Below, piece by piece: positions 7,784 through 15,754 of a DNA stretch of 19,349 nucleotides (positions are counted from its first letter, which is position 1; each line of letters opens with the position of its first letter). Location: positions 1 to 19,349 of the forward strand of contig JALQUQ010000008.1 of NCBI GenBank assembly GCA_023263735.1. Direction: 5' to 3'. Made by a program: the position numbers and the translations under genes. This DNA is from Paracoccaceae bacterium. Lineage in GTDB: Bacteria; Pseudomonadota; Alphaproteobacteria; Rhodobacterales; Rhodobacteraceae. The notes under the pieces are model-generated. The model saw only the letters and a list, made by a program, of their open reading frames with translations, was not told where the DNA came from and did no database searches.

Positions 7784-8755
7784 ATGTCATCGATGGACAA
7801 GCCCGCAGATGCGGTCGCGCAGCCGGCCGCCAATCCGGCGACACGCAGCGCGTGGTTTGCCAAAATCGATCAACTGGTCGAGGAGTCTGGCTATCTGGAA
7901 CCCTTGGGCAAACATCATTGGGCGTTTTTCACCGATGAAAGCCCGACCCTGATCGTCAGCTTTGAGCGGCTGGACGATATCCTTGAGACGCCCGAACAGA
8001 TGCCCTTGGGCCATGATCTGGCTGCGGCGCAGGGCTGGTCGCATCTGTGCATCATCGCCGATGGGCCAACCTGGTATCGGGACAAGCGCGTCTATGGCTA
8101 TTTCGACCGTCTGGTCGATGAGGCGTTCTTTGACGATTTCGATCGCGTGGTCTTTATGGGCAGCGGTCCGCAGGGCTATGCGGCGGCGGCGTTTTCGGTG
8201 GCGGCCCCCGGCTGCGATGTGATCGCCCTGTCGCCCCGCGCCACGCTGTTGCCCGATGTGGCCGTCTGGGATCAGCGCGACCTGACCGCCCGCCGTCTGG
8301 ATTTCACCAGCCGCTATGGCTATGCCCCCGACATGGTCAGCGGAGCGCGCAAGGTGCATGTCTTTTACGACCCCGACATCCGCGAAGATGCGATGCATGC
8401 GGCGCTGTTCAGCGGCAATTACGTGAACAAATACAAAATGCGCATGACCGAGGGGCGCAGCGAATGGACCTTGGTCAAGATGCATCTGTTGCCCCAGATC
8501 GTGGAGCAGGTGCTGGATCACTGCCTGACCCCGTTGTCCTTTGCCAAACTCTGGCGCGCGCGGCGCAATTTCGGCCCCTATCTGCGCAATATCCTTGGCC
8601 GGGCCGAGGCTTTGGGGCGAACATCGCATGAAAAGGCGATCTGTCGCTCTGTGACCCAACGTCTGCAGGCCCCACGGTTCCGCAAACGTCTGACCGAGAT
8701 TCAAGCCGCCGAAGCGGCCGCGACCGCAGCCTTGGCCCCCTCTCCGAAATCCTGA
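7784..8755 (+). CDS. alpha/beta-hydrolase-like protein with altered nucleophile elbow
   Basis: 323 residues from the ATG at 7784, chosen because AAGGGG (7773-7778) lies 5 bases upstream; the first 20 residues are low complexity. The body matches the C-terminal domain of the minus-strand protein at 1047-3251: a WYRD motif, a strand, the elbow region, AAAAFS.A.PG.DV.A.SP..TL, then a YDP segment and a C-terminal [12 protein letters not shown] helix. At the elbow the other protein has GASMGG while this one has GSGPQG (126-131), so the aligned nucleophile serine is glycine (Gly128). As I recall, relatives in Rhodobacteraceae are sometimes named phosphoadenosine phosphosulfate reductase; nothing here shows the motifs of that enzyme. 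A binding or structural role is possible. It stands between the glycosyltransferases and pyrC, with its transcription gated by the terminator ahead of it. Confidence 0.75.
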   Translation: MSSMDKPADAVAQPAANPATRSAWFAKIDQLVEESGYLEPLGKHHWAFFTDESPTLIVSFERLDDILETPEQMPLGHDLAAAQGWSHLCIIADGPTWYRDKRVYGYFDRLVDEAFFDDFDRVVFMGSGPQGYAAAAFSVAAPGCDVIALSPRATLLPDVAVWDQRDLTARRLDFTSRYGYAPDMVSGARKVHVFYDPDIREDAMHAALFSGNYVNKYKMRMTEGRSEWTLVKMHLLPQIVEQVLDHCLTPLSFAKLWRARRNFGPYLRNILGRAEALGRTSHEKAICRSVTQRLQAPRFRKRLTEIQAAEAAATAALAPSPKS

Positions 8756-8816
8756 GGCGCGACGCCGCGCGAAAAGCGCTGGAAAACCATCTGCGCCTGC
8801 GGTATCGCGCTGGATC

Positions 8817-9860
8817 ATGACCCATCACATCACCCTCCGCCGCCCCGATGATTGGCACCTGCATCTGCGCGACGGCGCAATGCTGCAAGGTGTCTTGCCC
8901 GAATCCGCCCGCCACTTCGCGCGCGCGATCATCATGCCCAATCTGGTGCCCCCGGTTGTGACCGGCGCACAGGCGGCCGCCTACCGCGACCGGATTCTGG
9001 CCGCCCTGCCCGCCGGTTCGGATTTCCAGCCGCTGATGACCCTGTATCTGACCGAAAGCACCGATCCGGCCGATGTGGCCGCGGCGGCGGCTTCGGGGTT
9101 GGTCAAGGCGGTCAAACTTTATCCGGCGGGGGCCACCACCAATTCGCACGGCGGGGTGCGCAATTTCGACAAGGTGATGCCCGTGCTGGAAAAGATGGCC
9201 GAGATCGGTCTGCCGCTTTGCACCCATGGCGAGGTGACGACGCCCGAGGTTGATATCTTTGACCGCGAGGCGGTGTTCATCGATACCGTGCTGGACCCGC
9301 TGCGCCGCCGCATCCCCGAATTGCGCGTGGTGATGGAACATATCACCACATCGCAAGGCGCGGCCTATGCGGCCGAAGGGGGCGACCGGCTGGCCGCGAC
9401 GATCACGACCCATCATTTGATCATCAACCGCAACCACATTCTGGTGGGCGGGATCAAGCCGCATTACTATTGTCTGCCGGTGGCCAAGCGCGAAGAGCAT
9501 CGTCTGGCCCTGCGCAAGGCCGCCACCAGCGGCAAGGGGTGCTATTTCCTTGGCACCGACTCGGCGCCGCATGTGGATGCGCTGAAGGAACACGCCTGCG
9601 GCTGCGCGGGCTGTTTTACGGCAACGAATACGATGCCACTCTTGGCGCATGTGTTCGAGGAAGACGGCGCGCTGGACAAGCTGGAAGCTTTCACCAGCCT
9701 GAACGGCCCGGCCTTTTATCGGCTGCCGGTGAATGAGGGCCGCATGACGCTGGTGAAACATGAAGCGGCGACGCGGTTCCCCGACAAGATCATGACCGAG
9801 GCCGGGCCGGTGACGGTGTTCGATCCGGGCTATCCGGTGCATTGGGCGGTGGAAGGCTGA
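8817..9860 (+). CDS. pyrC: dihydroorotase
   Basis: 347 residues, close to the 348 of Escherichia coli PyrC, and of the same short class. It closes carbamoyl-aspartate to dihydroorotate, the third step of pyrimidine synthesis, in the cytoplasm. The zinc ligands can be placed by motif: H14 and H16 in HLHLRDG, the carboxylated lysine K100 in [12 protein letters not shown]137 in CTHGE, H175 in MEHITT and the catalytic D248 in LGTDSAPH. All are shifted by two from the E. coli numbering, so the enzyme should be active. The start is the ATG just before the [13 protein letters not shown] strand; there is no strong ribosome-binding site ahead of it. It precedes pyrE by 352 bases with a small ORF between. 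Confidence 0.97.
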   Translation: MTHHITLRRPDDWHLHLRDGAMLQGVLPESARHFARAIIMPNLVPPVVTGAQAAAYRDRILAALPAGSDFQPLMTLYLTESTDPADVAAAAASGLVKAVKLYPAGATTNSHGGVRNFDKVMPVLEKMAEIGLPLCTHGEVTTPEVDIFDREAVFIDTVLDPLRRRIPELRVVMEHITTSQGAAYAAEGGDRLAATITTHHLIINRNHILVGGIKPHYYCLPVAKREEHRLALRKAATSGKGCYFLGTDSAPHVDALKEHACGCAGCFTATNTMPLLAHVFEEDGALDKLEAFTSLNGPAFYRLPVNEGRMTLVKHEAATRFPDKIMTEAGPVTVFDPGYPVHWAVEG

Positions 9861-10216
9861 TCGAACCGGGCGCAGCGGCGTTTGCCCCCATCGAGGGGGC
9901 GCGCGCCGCGTTGCCACGGCCCCGGAACGGACCTGCGCTCTCGGGTCATGCCGCATTGCAGGAAGCGTTGGAGCCCGGCGCATTCACCCGCATCACCCGG
10001 CCTGCCGACTGGAAGACCCGCGCGCAACGTTTAAGCCGACGCGAAACAGGCGCCGATCTGGAATGGCCCCTTGACCGTTCAAGAGTGCTTGACGGCATCC
10101 TGCGTTCTGGTCCATCCCCCGATCTAGACATAGACACAACCGATCTTGACCCCTGGCAGGGGACCGATGCCCTGCTGACCGCGACAGATTGGCCCCGCCC
10201 AAAGGAACGCCCATGA
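9842..10216 (+). CDS. small hypothetical protein between pyrC and pyrE
   Basis: An open frame of 124 codons from a TTG at 9842, which overlaps the end of pyrC by 19 bases, to a TGA that overlaps the pyrE start as ATGA. A later TTG near 9911 is another possible start, and none has a good ribosome-binding site. I recognise no family. The product is soluble, rich in Pro, Arg and Asp, with acidic [12 protein letters not shown] near the C-terminus and no membrane segment. In favour of a real gene are the exact ATGA junction with pyrE and a coding-like third-base bias in the first two thirds. Against it are the poor start and the drift in codon use near the end. If not a gene, 9861-10212 holds only a long pyrE leader. 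Confidence 0.4.
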   Translation: MGGGRLIEPGAAAFAPIEGARAALPRPRNGPALSGHAALQEALEPGAFTRITRPADWKTRAQRLSRRETGADLEWPLDRSRVLDGILRSGPSPDLDIDTTDLDPWQGTDALLTATDWPRPKERP

Positions 10217-10893
10217 TCCCGACCACCTTTCCCCACCGTGACGAAATCGCCCGTCTGACCGCACGGGCGCTTTTGGAAATCAAGGCCGTGCACTTTAACG
10301 CCGAGACGCCGTTCACGCTGGCCTCGGGCCTGCCCTCGCCCACCTATATCGATTGCCGCAAGCTGATTTCTTATCCCCGCATCCGGTCGATGCTGATGGA
10401 TTTCATGGCGGTGACCGTGATGCGCGATGCCGGGTTTGAGGCGTTTGACAACATCGCCGGGGGCGAGACGGCGGGCATTCCCTTTGCCGCGCTGGTGGCC
10501 GAGCGTCTGGCCCTGCCGATGACCTATGTGCGCAAAAAGCCGAAAGGCTATGGCCGCAACGCCCGGATCGAAGGCGCGATGACCGAAGGGCAGCGCGTGC
10601 TTTTGGTCGAGGATCTGACCACCGATGGCGGATCAAAACTGTCGTTCGTCGATGCGATCCGCGAAACCGGGGCCACCTGTGCCCATACGGCGGTGATTTT
10701 CTACTACGGCATCTTTGCCGGCACCGAAGAGCGTCTGGCCGAACATGGGGTCAAGCTGCATCACCTGTGCACCTGGTGGGATGTCTTGGCCGAAGCCCGC
10801 GCGCAAGGATCGTTCGATGAGGCGACCCTGACCGAAGTCGAGGCGTTCCTGAACGCGCCCCGCGCCTGGCAAGAGGCGCGCAAAGCGCAATAA
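10213..10893 (+). CDS. pyrE: orotate phosphoribosyltransferase
   Basis: 226 residues. Transfers phosphoribose from PRPP to orotate to give OMP, the fifth step of pyrimidine synthesis. The start is the ATG at 10213: AAAGGA lies six bases before it and the alphaproteobacterial-type N-terminus ([20 protein letters not shown]) begins there. Seen are the orotate-contacting [13 protein letters not shown] segment (38-50), the flexible catalytic loop with [15 protein letters not shown] (107-121) and the PRPP-binding motif [13 protein letters not shown] (129-141), in which D138 stands where TTG is usual (TTDGGS for TTGGS). Length and motif order fit the family. A strong intrinsic terminator follows 21 bases after the stop, so pyrE ends its transcription unit. 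Confidence 0.96.
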   Translation: MIPTTFPHRDEIARLTARALLEIKAVHFNAETPFTLASGLPSPTYIDCRKLISYPRIRSMLMDFMAVTVMRDAGFEAFDNIAGGETAGIPFAALVAERLALPMTYVRKKPKGYGRNARIEGAMTEGQRVLLVEDLTTDGGSKLSFVDAIRETGATCAHTAVIFYYGIFAGTEERLAEHGVKLHHLCTWWDVLAEARAQGSFDEATLTEVEAFLNAPRAWQEARKAQ

Positions 10894-10914
10894 TCCCCGA
10901 CATAGCTTTCGATC

Positions 10915-10947
10915 ATGCCGCCGGAGAGATCCCTTCGGCGGTATTTT
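10915..10947 (+). terminator. intrinsic terminator of pyrE
   Basis: CCGCCGGAG (10918-10926) pairs with CTTCGGCGG (10933-10941) around a six-base loop, with one G-U pair. The stem can extend by three weaker pairs to 10915 and 10944. TTTT (10944-10947) follows. The position just after pyrE and before the dnaB leader fits a transcription boundary. Confidence 0.8.
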
Positions 10948-10981
10948 CGTCTGTTGCCGCCCGCCTGTGCTAGGGTTGGAC

Positions 10982-11010
10982 TTCTCCACAGGAATTCGAT
11001 CCTGTCCACA
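10982..11010 (+). promoter_or_regulatory. pair of DnaA-box-like 9-mers upstream of dnaB
   Basis: TTCTCCACA (10982-10990) differs at one position from TTATCCACA, and CTGTCCACA (11002-11010) at two. They are in the same orientation, with starts 20 bases apart, so on one face of the helix. Both continue with G, giving a direct repeat TCCACAG. Between them CAGGA and TCCTG form an inverted repeat. Control of dnaB by DnaA is an inference from position. Confidence 0.4.
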
Positions 11011-11114
11011 GCTACGGGTCACTTGAAAGGGTCAAAGGCCGGCGCAATTTTGCTAGGCAAATGAACCCATCCAGAATCAGATCGAAGCCGGACCACCGGA
11101 CGATGCAGGACGCC

Positions 11115-11183
11115 ATGAACGAAGTTGCCAAGATCGCGCCAAAAACCGTTGCCTCGCCCGACGGCGGGGAAACCGATGTCTAG
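11115..11183 (+). pseudogene. separated N-terminal segment of dnaB ending at TAG
   Basis: From ATG at 11115 (AGGA 4 bases upstream) 22 codons read MNEVAKIAPKTVASPDGGET plus two residues and stop at TAG (11181-11183). A MNEV-type opening followed by a short linker is what I remember from DnaB of Rhodobacterales. Two further in-frame ATGs lie upstream (11061, 11103). The main dnaB frame resumes in another phase 60 bases later. I therefore take this as the true 5' end of dnaB, cut off by the lesion described in the next entry. Confidence 0.5.
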
Positions 11184-11188
11184 TCACC

Positions 11189-12604
11189 TTGCGCAGCTTC
11201 TGTATCTGTAAACGTAATAGCTTCGTTATCAACCCCAGCGCCAGTCTGGTGAAGGCCGAGCATTTCTTTGACCCGGTGCATCGGCGCATCTTTGAAAAGA
11301 CGGCGGCGCGCATTCAAAAGAACGCACTGGCCAGCCCCGTGACGCTGAAGCCCTTTTTCGAAGATGACGAGGGGCTCAGGGAGCTGGGCGGCCCGGCCTA
11401 TCTGGTGCGTTTGGCGGGGGCGGCGATTTCGTCCTATGCCGCGCGCGATTACGCCCAGATGATTTACGATTTGGCGGTGCGGCGCGAACTGATCTCGCTG
11501 GGGCGCGAGATTTCGGCCAAGGCGGCCAAGGTGGAAATCCAGTCCGAACCGCGCGAACAGATCATCGAGGCGGAACAGCGGCTTTACAAGCTGGGCGAAC
11601 AGGGCGTGGCCGAACGCGGGTTCCAAAGCTTTTTGAAAGCCGTGACCGATGCGGTGAACGTGGCCAACGCGGCCTATCAAAGGGGCGGCGGTCTGGCGGG
11701 CATTTCGACCGGGCTGATCGATCTGGACAAGAAGATGGGCGGCCTGCACGAATCCGACCTGATCATTCTGGCGGGTCGTCCGTCGATGGGGAAAACCTCG
11801 CTGGCCACCAACATCGCCTTCAACATCGCCAAGGCCTACAAACGCGGCCGCAAACCCGATGGCAGCGAAGGCGCGGTCGAAGGCGGTTGTGTGGGCTTTT
11901 TCAGCCTTGAAATGAGCGCCGAACAATTGGCCGCCCGTATCCTGTCCGAGGCTGCCGAAGTGCCCAGCGAACAGATCCGCAAGGGCGACATGACCGAAAC
12001 CGAATTCCGCCGCTTTGTCGATGCTGCGAAATCGCTGGAATCCTGCCCGCTTTATATCGACGACACGCCTGCCCTGCCGATCAGTCAGGTTGCGGCCCGC
12101 GCCCGCCGCCTGAAGCGGACCCATGGTCTGGATGTGCTGATGGTGGACTATCTTCAGCTTCTGAAAGGCTCGTCCAAGGGGTCGGAAAACAACCGCGTGC
12201 AAGAGGTTTCCGAAATCACCCAAGGGCTGAAGGCGATTGCCAAGGAACTGAATATCCCGGTGATCGCGCTGTCGCAGCTTTCGCGTGCGGTCGAAAGCCG
12301 CGAGGACAAGCGTCCGCAACTGTCGGACCTGCGGGAATCGGGCTCGATCGAACAGGACGCTGACGTGGTGATGTTTGTGTATCGCGACGAATATTATCAC
12401 GAACGCCTGAAACCGCCGGAAGACGACCCACGCTTTGCCGAATGGTTCGAAAAGATGAACCGCGTGCATGGCAAGGCTGAAGTGATCTTGGGCAAACAGC
12501 GCCACGGTCCGATTGGCACGGTAGAACTGTCGTTCGAGGGCCGGTTCACCCGATTTGGCAATCTGGCGCAGCCTTGGCATGGGGATGACGCCTATAACGG
12601 CTGA
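11189..12604 (+). CDS. dnaB: replicative DNA helicase DnaB, N-terminus disrupted
   Basis: The frame gives 471 codons from a TTG at 11189. From SLVKAEHFFDPVH onward it is a normal DnaB: N-terminal domain, linker, then the RecA-like motor with Walker A GRPSMGKT (196-203), the FFSLEMSAEQLAARIL stretch, Walker B MVDYLQLL (Asp320), LSQLSR with the sensor glutamine, and the KQRHGPIGTVEL arginine region. What should precede it, the helix usually reading like EAEQQLLGAIL.N, is missing. The first 16 residues (LRSFCICKRN...) look unlike any DnaB and come from a stretch of about 45 per cent GC. Counting from ATG 11115 to the resumption of homology, the DNA is about 16 bases shorter than expected and out of phase. 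Either the gene is frameshifted, the sequence has errors here, or a shortened protein starts downstream. DnaB unwinds DNA at the fork and is normally essential. Confidence 0.85.
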   Translation: MRSFCICKRNSFVINPSASLVKAEHFFDPVHRRIFEKTAARIQKNALASPVTLKPFFEDDEGLRELGGPAYLVRLAGAAISSYAARDYAQMIYDLAVRRELISLGREISAKAAKVEIQSEPREQIIEAEQRLYKLGEQGVAERGFQSFLKAVTDAVNVANAAYQRGGGLAGISTGLIDLDKKMGGLHESDLIILAGRPSMGKTSLATNIAFNIAKAYKRGRKPDGSEGAVEGGCVGFFSLEMSAEQLAARILSEAAEVPSEQIRKGDMTETEFRRFVDAAKSLESCPLYIDDTPALPISQVAARARRLKRTHGLDVLMVDYLQLLKGSSKGSENNRVQEVSEITQGLKAIAKELNIPVIALSQLSRAVESREDKRPQLSDLRESGSIEQDADVVMFVYRDEYYHERLKPPEDDPRFAEWFEKMNRVHGKAEVILGKQRHGPIGTVELSFEGRFTRFGNLAQPWHGDDAYNG

Positions 12605-12622
12605 TCCGCACCGCACTCTTAT

Positions 12623-12651
12623 GCCGGGGCCCGTTCAAACCGGGTGCCGGC
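12623..12651 (+). other. stable hairpin after dnaB without U-tract
   Basis: GCCGG (12623-12627) pairs with CCGGC (12647-12651) and CCCG (12630-12633) with CGGG (12641-12644), joined by one mismatch and one G-U pair around a seven-base loop. It begins 18 bases after the dnaB stop. No run of U follows, so it is not a canonical terminator; factor-dependent termination or 3'-end protection of the dnaB mRNA would fit. Confidence 0.4.
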
Positions 12652-12698
12652 AGGACACCGAAACTCAGGTCGGCCAGTGGACATCTCGTTTTTTCTGC

Positions 12699-12727
12699 TT
12701 GACCGTTCTGCATGGCATGTAAAGAAA
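12699..12727 (+). promoter_or_regulatory. candidate promoter giving a leaderless alr transcript
   Basis: TTGACC (12699-12704) and AAGAAA (12722-12727) are 17 bases apart; a T-run (12689-12694) precedes the -35 box. The predicted start of transcription falls at or within a base or two of the alr ATG (12734). There is no convincing ribosome-binding site before that ATG. The -10 box is a weak match. Confidence 0.3.
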
Positions 12728-12733
12728 GCGGGC

Positions 12734-13783
12734 ATGGCTACTGCATCCCTTTCAATCGATCTTGATGCCATTGCCGCCAATTGGCGCGCTTTGGACCGTG
12801 CTTCTGCTTCTGGCGTGCAAACAGCCGCCGTTGTCAAAGCTGATGCCTATGGTTTGGGCATAACGCGCGTTGCGCGCGCCTTGGCGCGGGCGGGGGCGCG
12901 GCGCTTTTTTGTCGCCGTGGCCGAAGAGGGCGCGGCCCTGCGGCAAGCTTTGGGCCCCGGCCCGCAAATCTGCATTCTGTCGGGCCATATGGCGGGCGAT
13001 ACCGACATGATCCACGATCTGGATCTGACCCCGATGCTGAACAGTCTGGATCAGGTGACGCGCCATCTGGAATCGCTGCCGGGCCTGCCCTTTGGCGTGC
13101 AGCTTGATACCGGGATGAACCGTCTGGGCATGGAAGAGCCGGAGTGGGAGGCGATTGCCCCCTTTGTGCTGGAGGCCGGGCCGGAACTGATCATGTCGCA
13201 TCTGGCCTGCGCCGATGAGCCCGACCATGCGTTGAACGACCTGCAACTGGCGAATTTCCACGCCATGACCGATGGCACGGGGGTGCCGCGTTCGCTTGCG
13301 GCGACGGGGGGCATCTTGCTGGGCCCCAAATATCATTTTGACCTGACCCGCCCCGGCGTCGGTCTTTATGGTGGCCGCCCCTATGAAGGGGCCGCGCGGG
13401 TGGTGACGCTGTCGCTGCCTGTCATCCAGACGCGTCTGGTTCAGGCGGGCGAAGCGGTCGGTTATTCCTGCACTTGGGTTGCGGAACAAGATACCACGGT
13501 CGCCACCATTTCGGGCGGCTATGCCGATGGTCTGCTGCGCACGCTGTCAAATCGCGCGGTGGTCTGGGATGGCGATATCCCTTGCCCGGTCTTGGGCCGG
13601 GTGTCGATGGATCTGATCACGGTCGATGTCAGCCATCTGGACCGTGTTCCCCATACGCTTGACATCCTTGGGCCCTATCAGACGCCGGATGATCTGGCCG
13701 ATGTGGCCGGCACGATCGGCTATGAAATCCTGACCTCGCTCGGCAACCGCTATACCCGCCGGTATTCCGAGGGCGCGGCGTGA
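12734..13783 (+). CDS. alr: alanine racemase
   Basis: 349 residues, a PLP enzyme that interconverts L- and D-alanine for peptidoglycan. The lysine that carries PLP is K35 in [10 protein letters not shown]. The second catalytic base is Y244 in the motif AVGYSCTW, where the common form is SYG.TW. The [11 protein letters not shown] strand, the RPGVGLYG strand and the C-terminal [11 protein letters not shown] segment all match the fold type III barrel and its small beta domain. The ATG at 12734 is chosen because [13 protein letters not shown] is the usual opening strand; the frame is open upstream but would add 30 unrelated residues. It lies 129 bases behind dnaB and overlaps the next gene by 4 bases, so cell-wall and membrane-lipid functions are coupled here. 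Confidence 0.95.
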   Translation: MATASLSIDLDAIAANWRALDRASASGVQTAAVVKADAYGLGITRVARALARAGARRFFVAVAEEGAALRQALGPGPQICILSGHMAGDTDMIHDLDLTPMLNSLDQVTRHLESLPGLPFGVQLDTGMNRLGMEEPEWEAIAPFVLEAGPELIMSHLACADEPDHALNDLQLANFHAMTDGTGVPRSLAATGGILLGPKYHFDLTRPGVGLYGGRPYEGAARVVTLSLPVIQTRLVQAGEAVGYSCTWVAEQDTTVATISGGYADGLLRTLSNRAVVWDGDIPCPVLGRVSMDLITVDVSHLDRVPHTLDILGPYQTPDDLADVAGTIGYEILTSLGNRYTRRYSEGAA

Positions 13784-14562
13784 TCCTTGTGGCGCCCCTG
13801 CGCGCCATCGGGCAGACCGCCCTGCAGATCCTTGCCCTTTTGGGGCGGATCGTTCTTTTCGCCGGGGATGTGCTGGCCGCCATGGTGCGCCCGCCCTTTT
13901 ATCCGCGCGAATTCGGGCATCAGCTTTTGCAGATCGGCTGGTACAGCCTGCCTGTGGTTGGCCTGACCGCGCTGTTCACCGGGGGCGCGCTGGCGCTGCA
14001 AATCTATTCGGGCGGTGCCCGGTTCAATGCCGAGGCGGTGGTGCCCTCGATCGTCGCCATCGGCATGGTCCGCGAATTGGGGCCGGTGCTGGGGGGATTG
14101 ATGGTCGCGGCCCGCGTCGCCTCCTCCATCGCCGCCGAAATCGGCACGATGAAGGTGACCGAACAGATCGACGCGCTTGTCACACTCTCGACCGACCCGA
14201 CCCGCTATCTGGTGGTGCCACGTGTGTTGGCCGCCACGCTGGCGGTGCCCGTTCTTGTGGGGGTCGGTGATGCCATTGGCATCATGGGCGGCTGGATGGT
14301 TGGCGTTTCGCGGTTGGGGTTCAACTCGGCCGGATATCTGGCCAATACGCTCGACATCATCGAATTCTGGGATGTCGGTTCCGGTCTGGTCAAGGGGGCT
14401 GCCTTTGGCTTTATCGTCGCGCTGATGGGGTGCCTGCACGGCCTGAATTCGGGTCGCGGGGCCCAAGGTGTGGGGCGTGCCACGAAATCGGCGGTCGTGG
14501 CGGCCAGTGTCATGATCCTTGCCGCCAACTATCTGCTGACCGAGGTCTTTTTCTCTGCATGA
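13780..14562 (+). CDS. mlaE: MlaE-family ABC permease
   Basis: 260 residues, the family's usual size. MlaE is the inner-membrane permease of a phospholipid transporter that keeps the outer membrane asymmetric, working with the ATPase MlaF and an MCE protein MlaD. Hydrophobic segments lie near 10-36, 54-75, 88-115, 145-175 and 205-222, and a last one near 236-257. The conserved [35 protein letters not shown] block of the family is present at 99-133. The GTG start (13780) overlaps the alr stop as GTGA. The gene name is by family; no MlaD, MlaB or MlaC gene is found in the window, so substrate and direction are open. Confidence 0.88.
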   Translation: MILVAPLRAIGQTALQILALLGRIVLFAGDVLAAMVRPPFYPREFGHQLLQIGWYSLPVVGLTALFTGGALALQIYSGGARFNAEAVVPSIVAIGMVRELGPVLGGLMVAARVASSIAAEIGTMKVTEQIDALVTLSTDPTRYLVVPRVLAATLAVPVLVGVGDAIGIMGGWMVGVSRLGFNSAGYLANTLDIIEFWDVGSGLVKGAAFGFIVALMGCLHGLNSGRGAQGVGRATKSAVVAASVMILAANYLLTEVFFSA

Positions 14563-15305
14563 TCGAACTGTCGGGCGTACATAAATCCTTTGGTGCCAAC
14601 CATGTGCTGCGCGGCGTTTCGCTGACCGTTCCCCAAGGGGAAAGCATGGTGATCATCGGCGGGTCGGGCACGGGCAAATCGGTGCTGCTGAAATGCGTTC
14701 TGGGTCTGGTGGTGCCGGACGGCGGCACGATCAAGCTGGACGGCGAAGATGTCAGCCATGCCGAGCGCGAGGCGTTTTTGGCCCGCTTTGGCATGCTGTT
14801 TCAGGGCGGCGCGCTGTTTGACAGCCTGAAGGTCTGGGAAAACGTGGCCTTTCGGCTGATGCGCGGCGCGACCAAACGCCCCAAGGATGAGGCCCGCGCC
14901 ATCGCCATTGAAAAGCTGCGCCGCGTGGGTTTGGGGCCGCAGGTCGCCGATCATTTTCCCGCCGAATTGTCGGGTGGCATGCAAAAACGGGTGGGACTGG
15001 CCCGCGCCATCGCCGCCGATCCCGAGATCATTTTCTTTGACGAGCCGACCACCGGGCTTGACCCGATCATGTCGGGGGTGATCAATGATCTGATCCGGGA
15101 AATCGTGGTAGAGATGGGGGCGACGGCGATGACGATCACGCATGACATGCGCTCCGTTCGCGCCATCGCCGACCGTGTGGCCATGCTGCATGAGGGCGGC
15201 ATCCGCTGGAGCGGGACGGTGGCCGAAATGGACACGACCCAAGACCCCTATGTCACCCAATTCGTGAACGGCCTTGCGACGGGGCCGATCAACCCGGTTC
15301 GCTGA
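14559..15305 (+). CDS. mlaF: MlaF-family ABC transporter ATPase
   Basis: 248 residues from the ATG at 14559, which overlaps the permease stop as ATGA. Walker A is GGSGTGKS (34-41), Q-loop LFQGGALFDSL, signature LSGGMQKR (137-144), Walker B IIFFDEPTTGLDP (D161, E162) and the switch histidine in TITHDM. LFQGGALFDSLKVWENV and LSGGMQKRVGLARA are typical of MlaF rather than of other ABC ATPases. It should power the adjacent MlaE-type permease. The short C-terminal tail after TQFVNGLA resembles the region with which MlaF contacts its partners. A longer upstream frame lies inside the permease gene and is not used. Confidence 0.93.
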   Translation: MIELSGVHKSFGANHVLRGVSLTVPQGESMVIIGGSGTGKSVLLKCVLGLVVPDGGTIKLDGEDVSHAEREAFLARFGMLFQGGALFDSLKVWENVAFRLMRGATKRPKDEARAIAIEKLRRVGLGPQVADHFPAELSGGMQKRVGLARAIAADPEIIFFDEPTTGLDPIMSGVINDLIREIVVEMGATAMTITHDMRSVRAIADRVAMLHEGGIRWSGTVAEMDTTQDPYVTQFVNGLATGPINPVR

Positions 15306-15754
15306 TGGACATCGCGCTTTACACCGCTGATCTGTCTTTTCTTTTTGAACACCCCTCTGTCTGGCTGAGCCTTGTTCAGGTTCTGATCGCTGTGATCCCC
15401 GTGCTGATCGGTCTGTCGGGATATGCGATGTGGCGCACGGGTGAACGCCATGGCCTGTCGATGATGGTCTGGGTCGCGGGCTATCTGGCCTGGATCTATT
15501 GGCCCATTCCGTTCGAAGAAGCCCTGATCCTGCCCGGGCGGATCGTATCGGTCATTCTGTGGGTCTGGCTGGTTCAGGCGTGGCAGCAGCGGTTGCGCTG
15601 GCACGAGCCATTGTTGTTGGCGGCCAATTTCCTGACGGCCTGCGCCCTGTTGACCCTGATCATCACCCTTGCCATTGCCACCATCCGCGATGTCATGGAT
15701 TGGGATCAACCTTCACAATCCGCTGAAATTTTAAGCAACTTGCCCATAGTTTGA
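15305..15754 (+). CDS. four-helix inner-membrane protein of unknown function
   Basis: 149 residues; the ATG shares its first base with the stop of the ATPase gene (TGATG), so translation is probably coupled. I do not recognise the family. Hydrophobic segments lie at about 18-43, 51-68, 75-93 and 103-127, with a short polar N-terminus, a central RTGERHG loop, a QQRLRWHE loop and a 22-residue polar C-terminus (DVMDWDQPSQSAEIL). There is no cysteine pair or obvious catalytic motif. Its place directly behind the permease and ATPase genes suggests an accessory subunit of that transporter or a passenger in the same operon. Confidence 0.75.
   Translation: MDIALYTADLSFLFEHPSVWLSLVQVLIAVIPVLIGLSGYAMWRTGERHGLSMMVWVAGYLAWIYWPIPFEEALILPGRIVSVILWVWLVQAWQQRLRWHEPLLLAANFLTACALLTLIITLAIATIRDVMDWDQPSQSAEILSNLPIV

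Noticed and set aside
7784..8755. Naming this protein phosphoadenosine phosphosulfate reductase
   Set aside because: No P-loop-like SGGKDS motif or catalytic cysteine motif of that enzyme can be seen.
8756..8816. GCGC-GAAAA-GCGC stem before pyrC as a regulatory hairpin
   Set aside because: Four pairs only, in a region so GC-rich that such stems are expected by chance; no U-tract follows.
8475..9983. 502-codon minus-strand frame opposite pyrC
   Set aside because: pyrC has all active-site residues on the plus strand; the opposite frame is a GC-rich shadow without motifs.
11181..11239. Insertion sequence, intron or intein as the cause of the dnaB disruption
   Set aside because: The odd stretch is only about 60 bases, has no terminal repeats or target duplication that I can see, and the total distance is shorter than expected, not longer.
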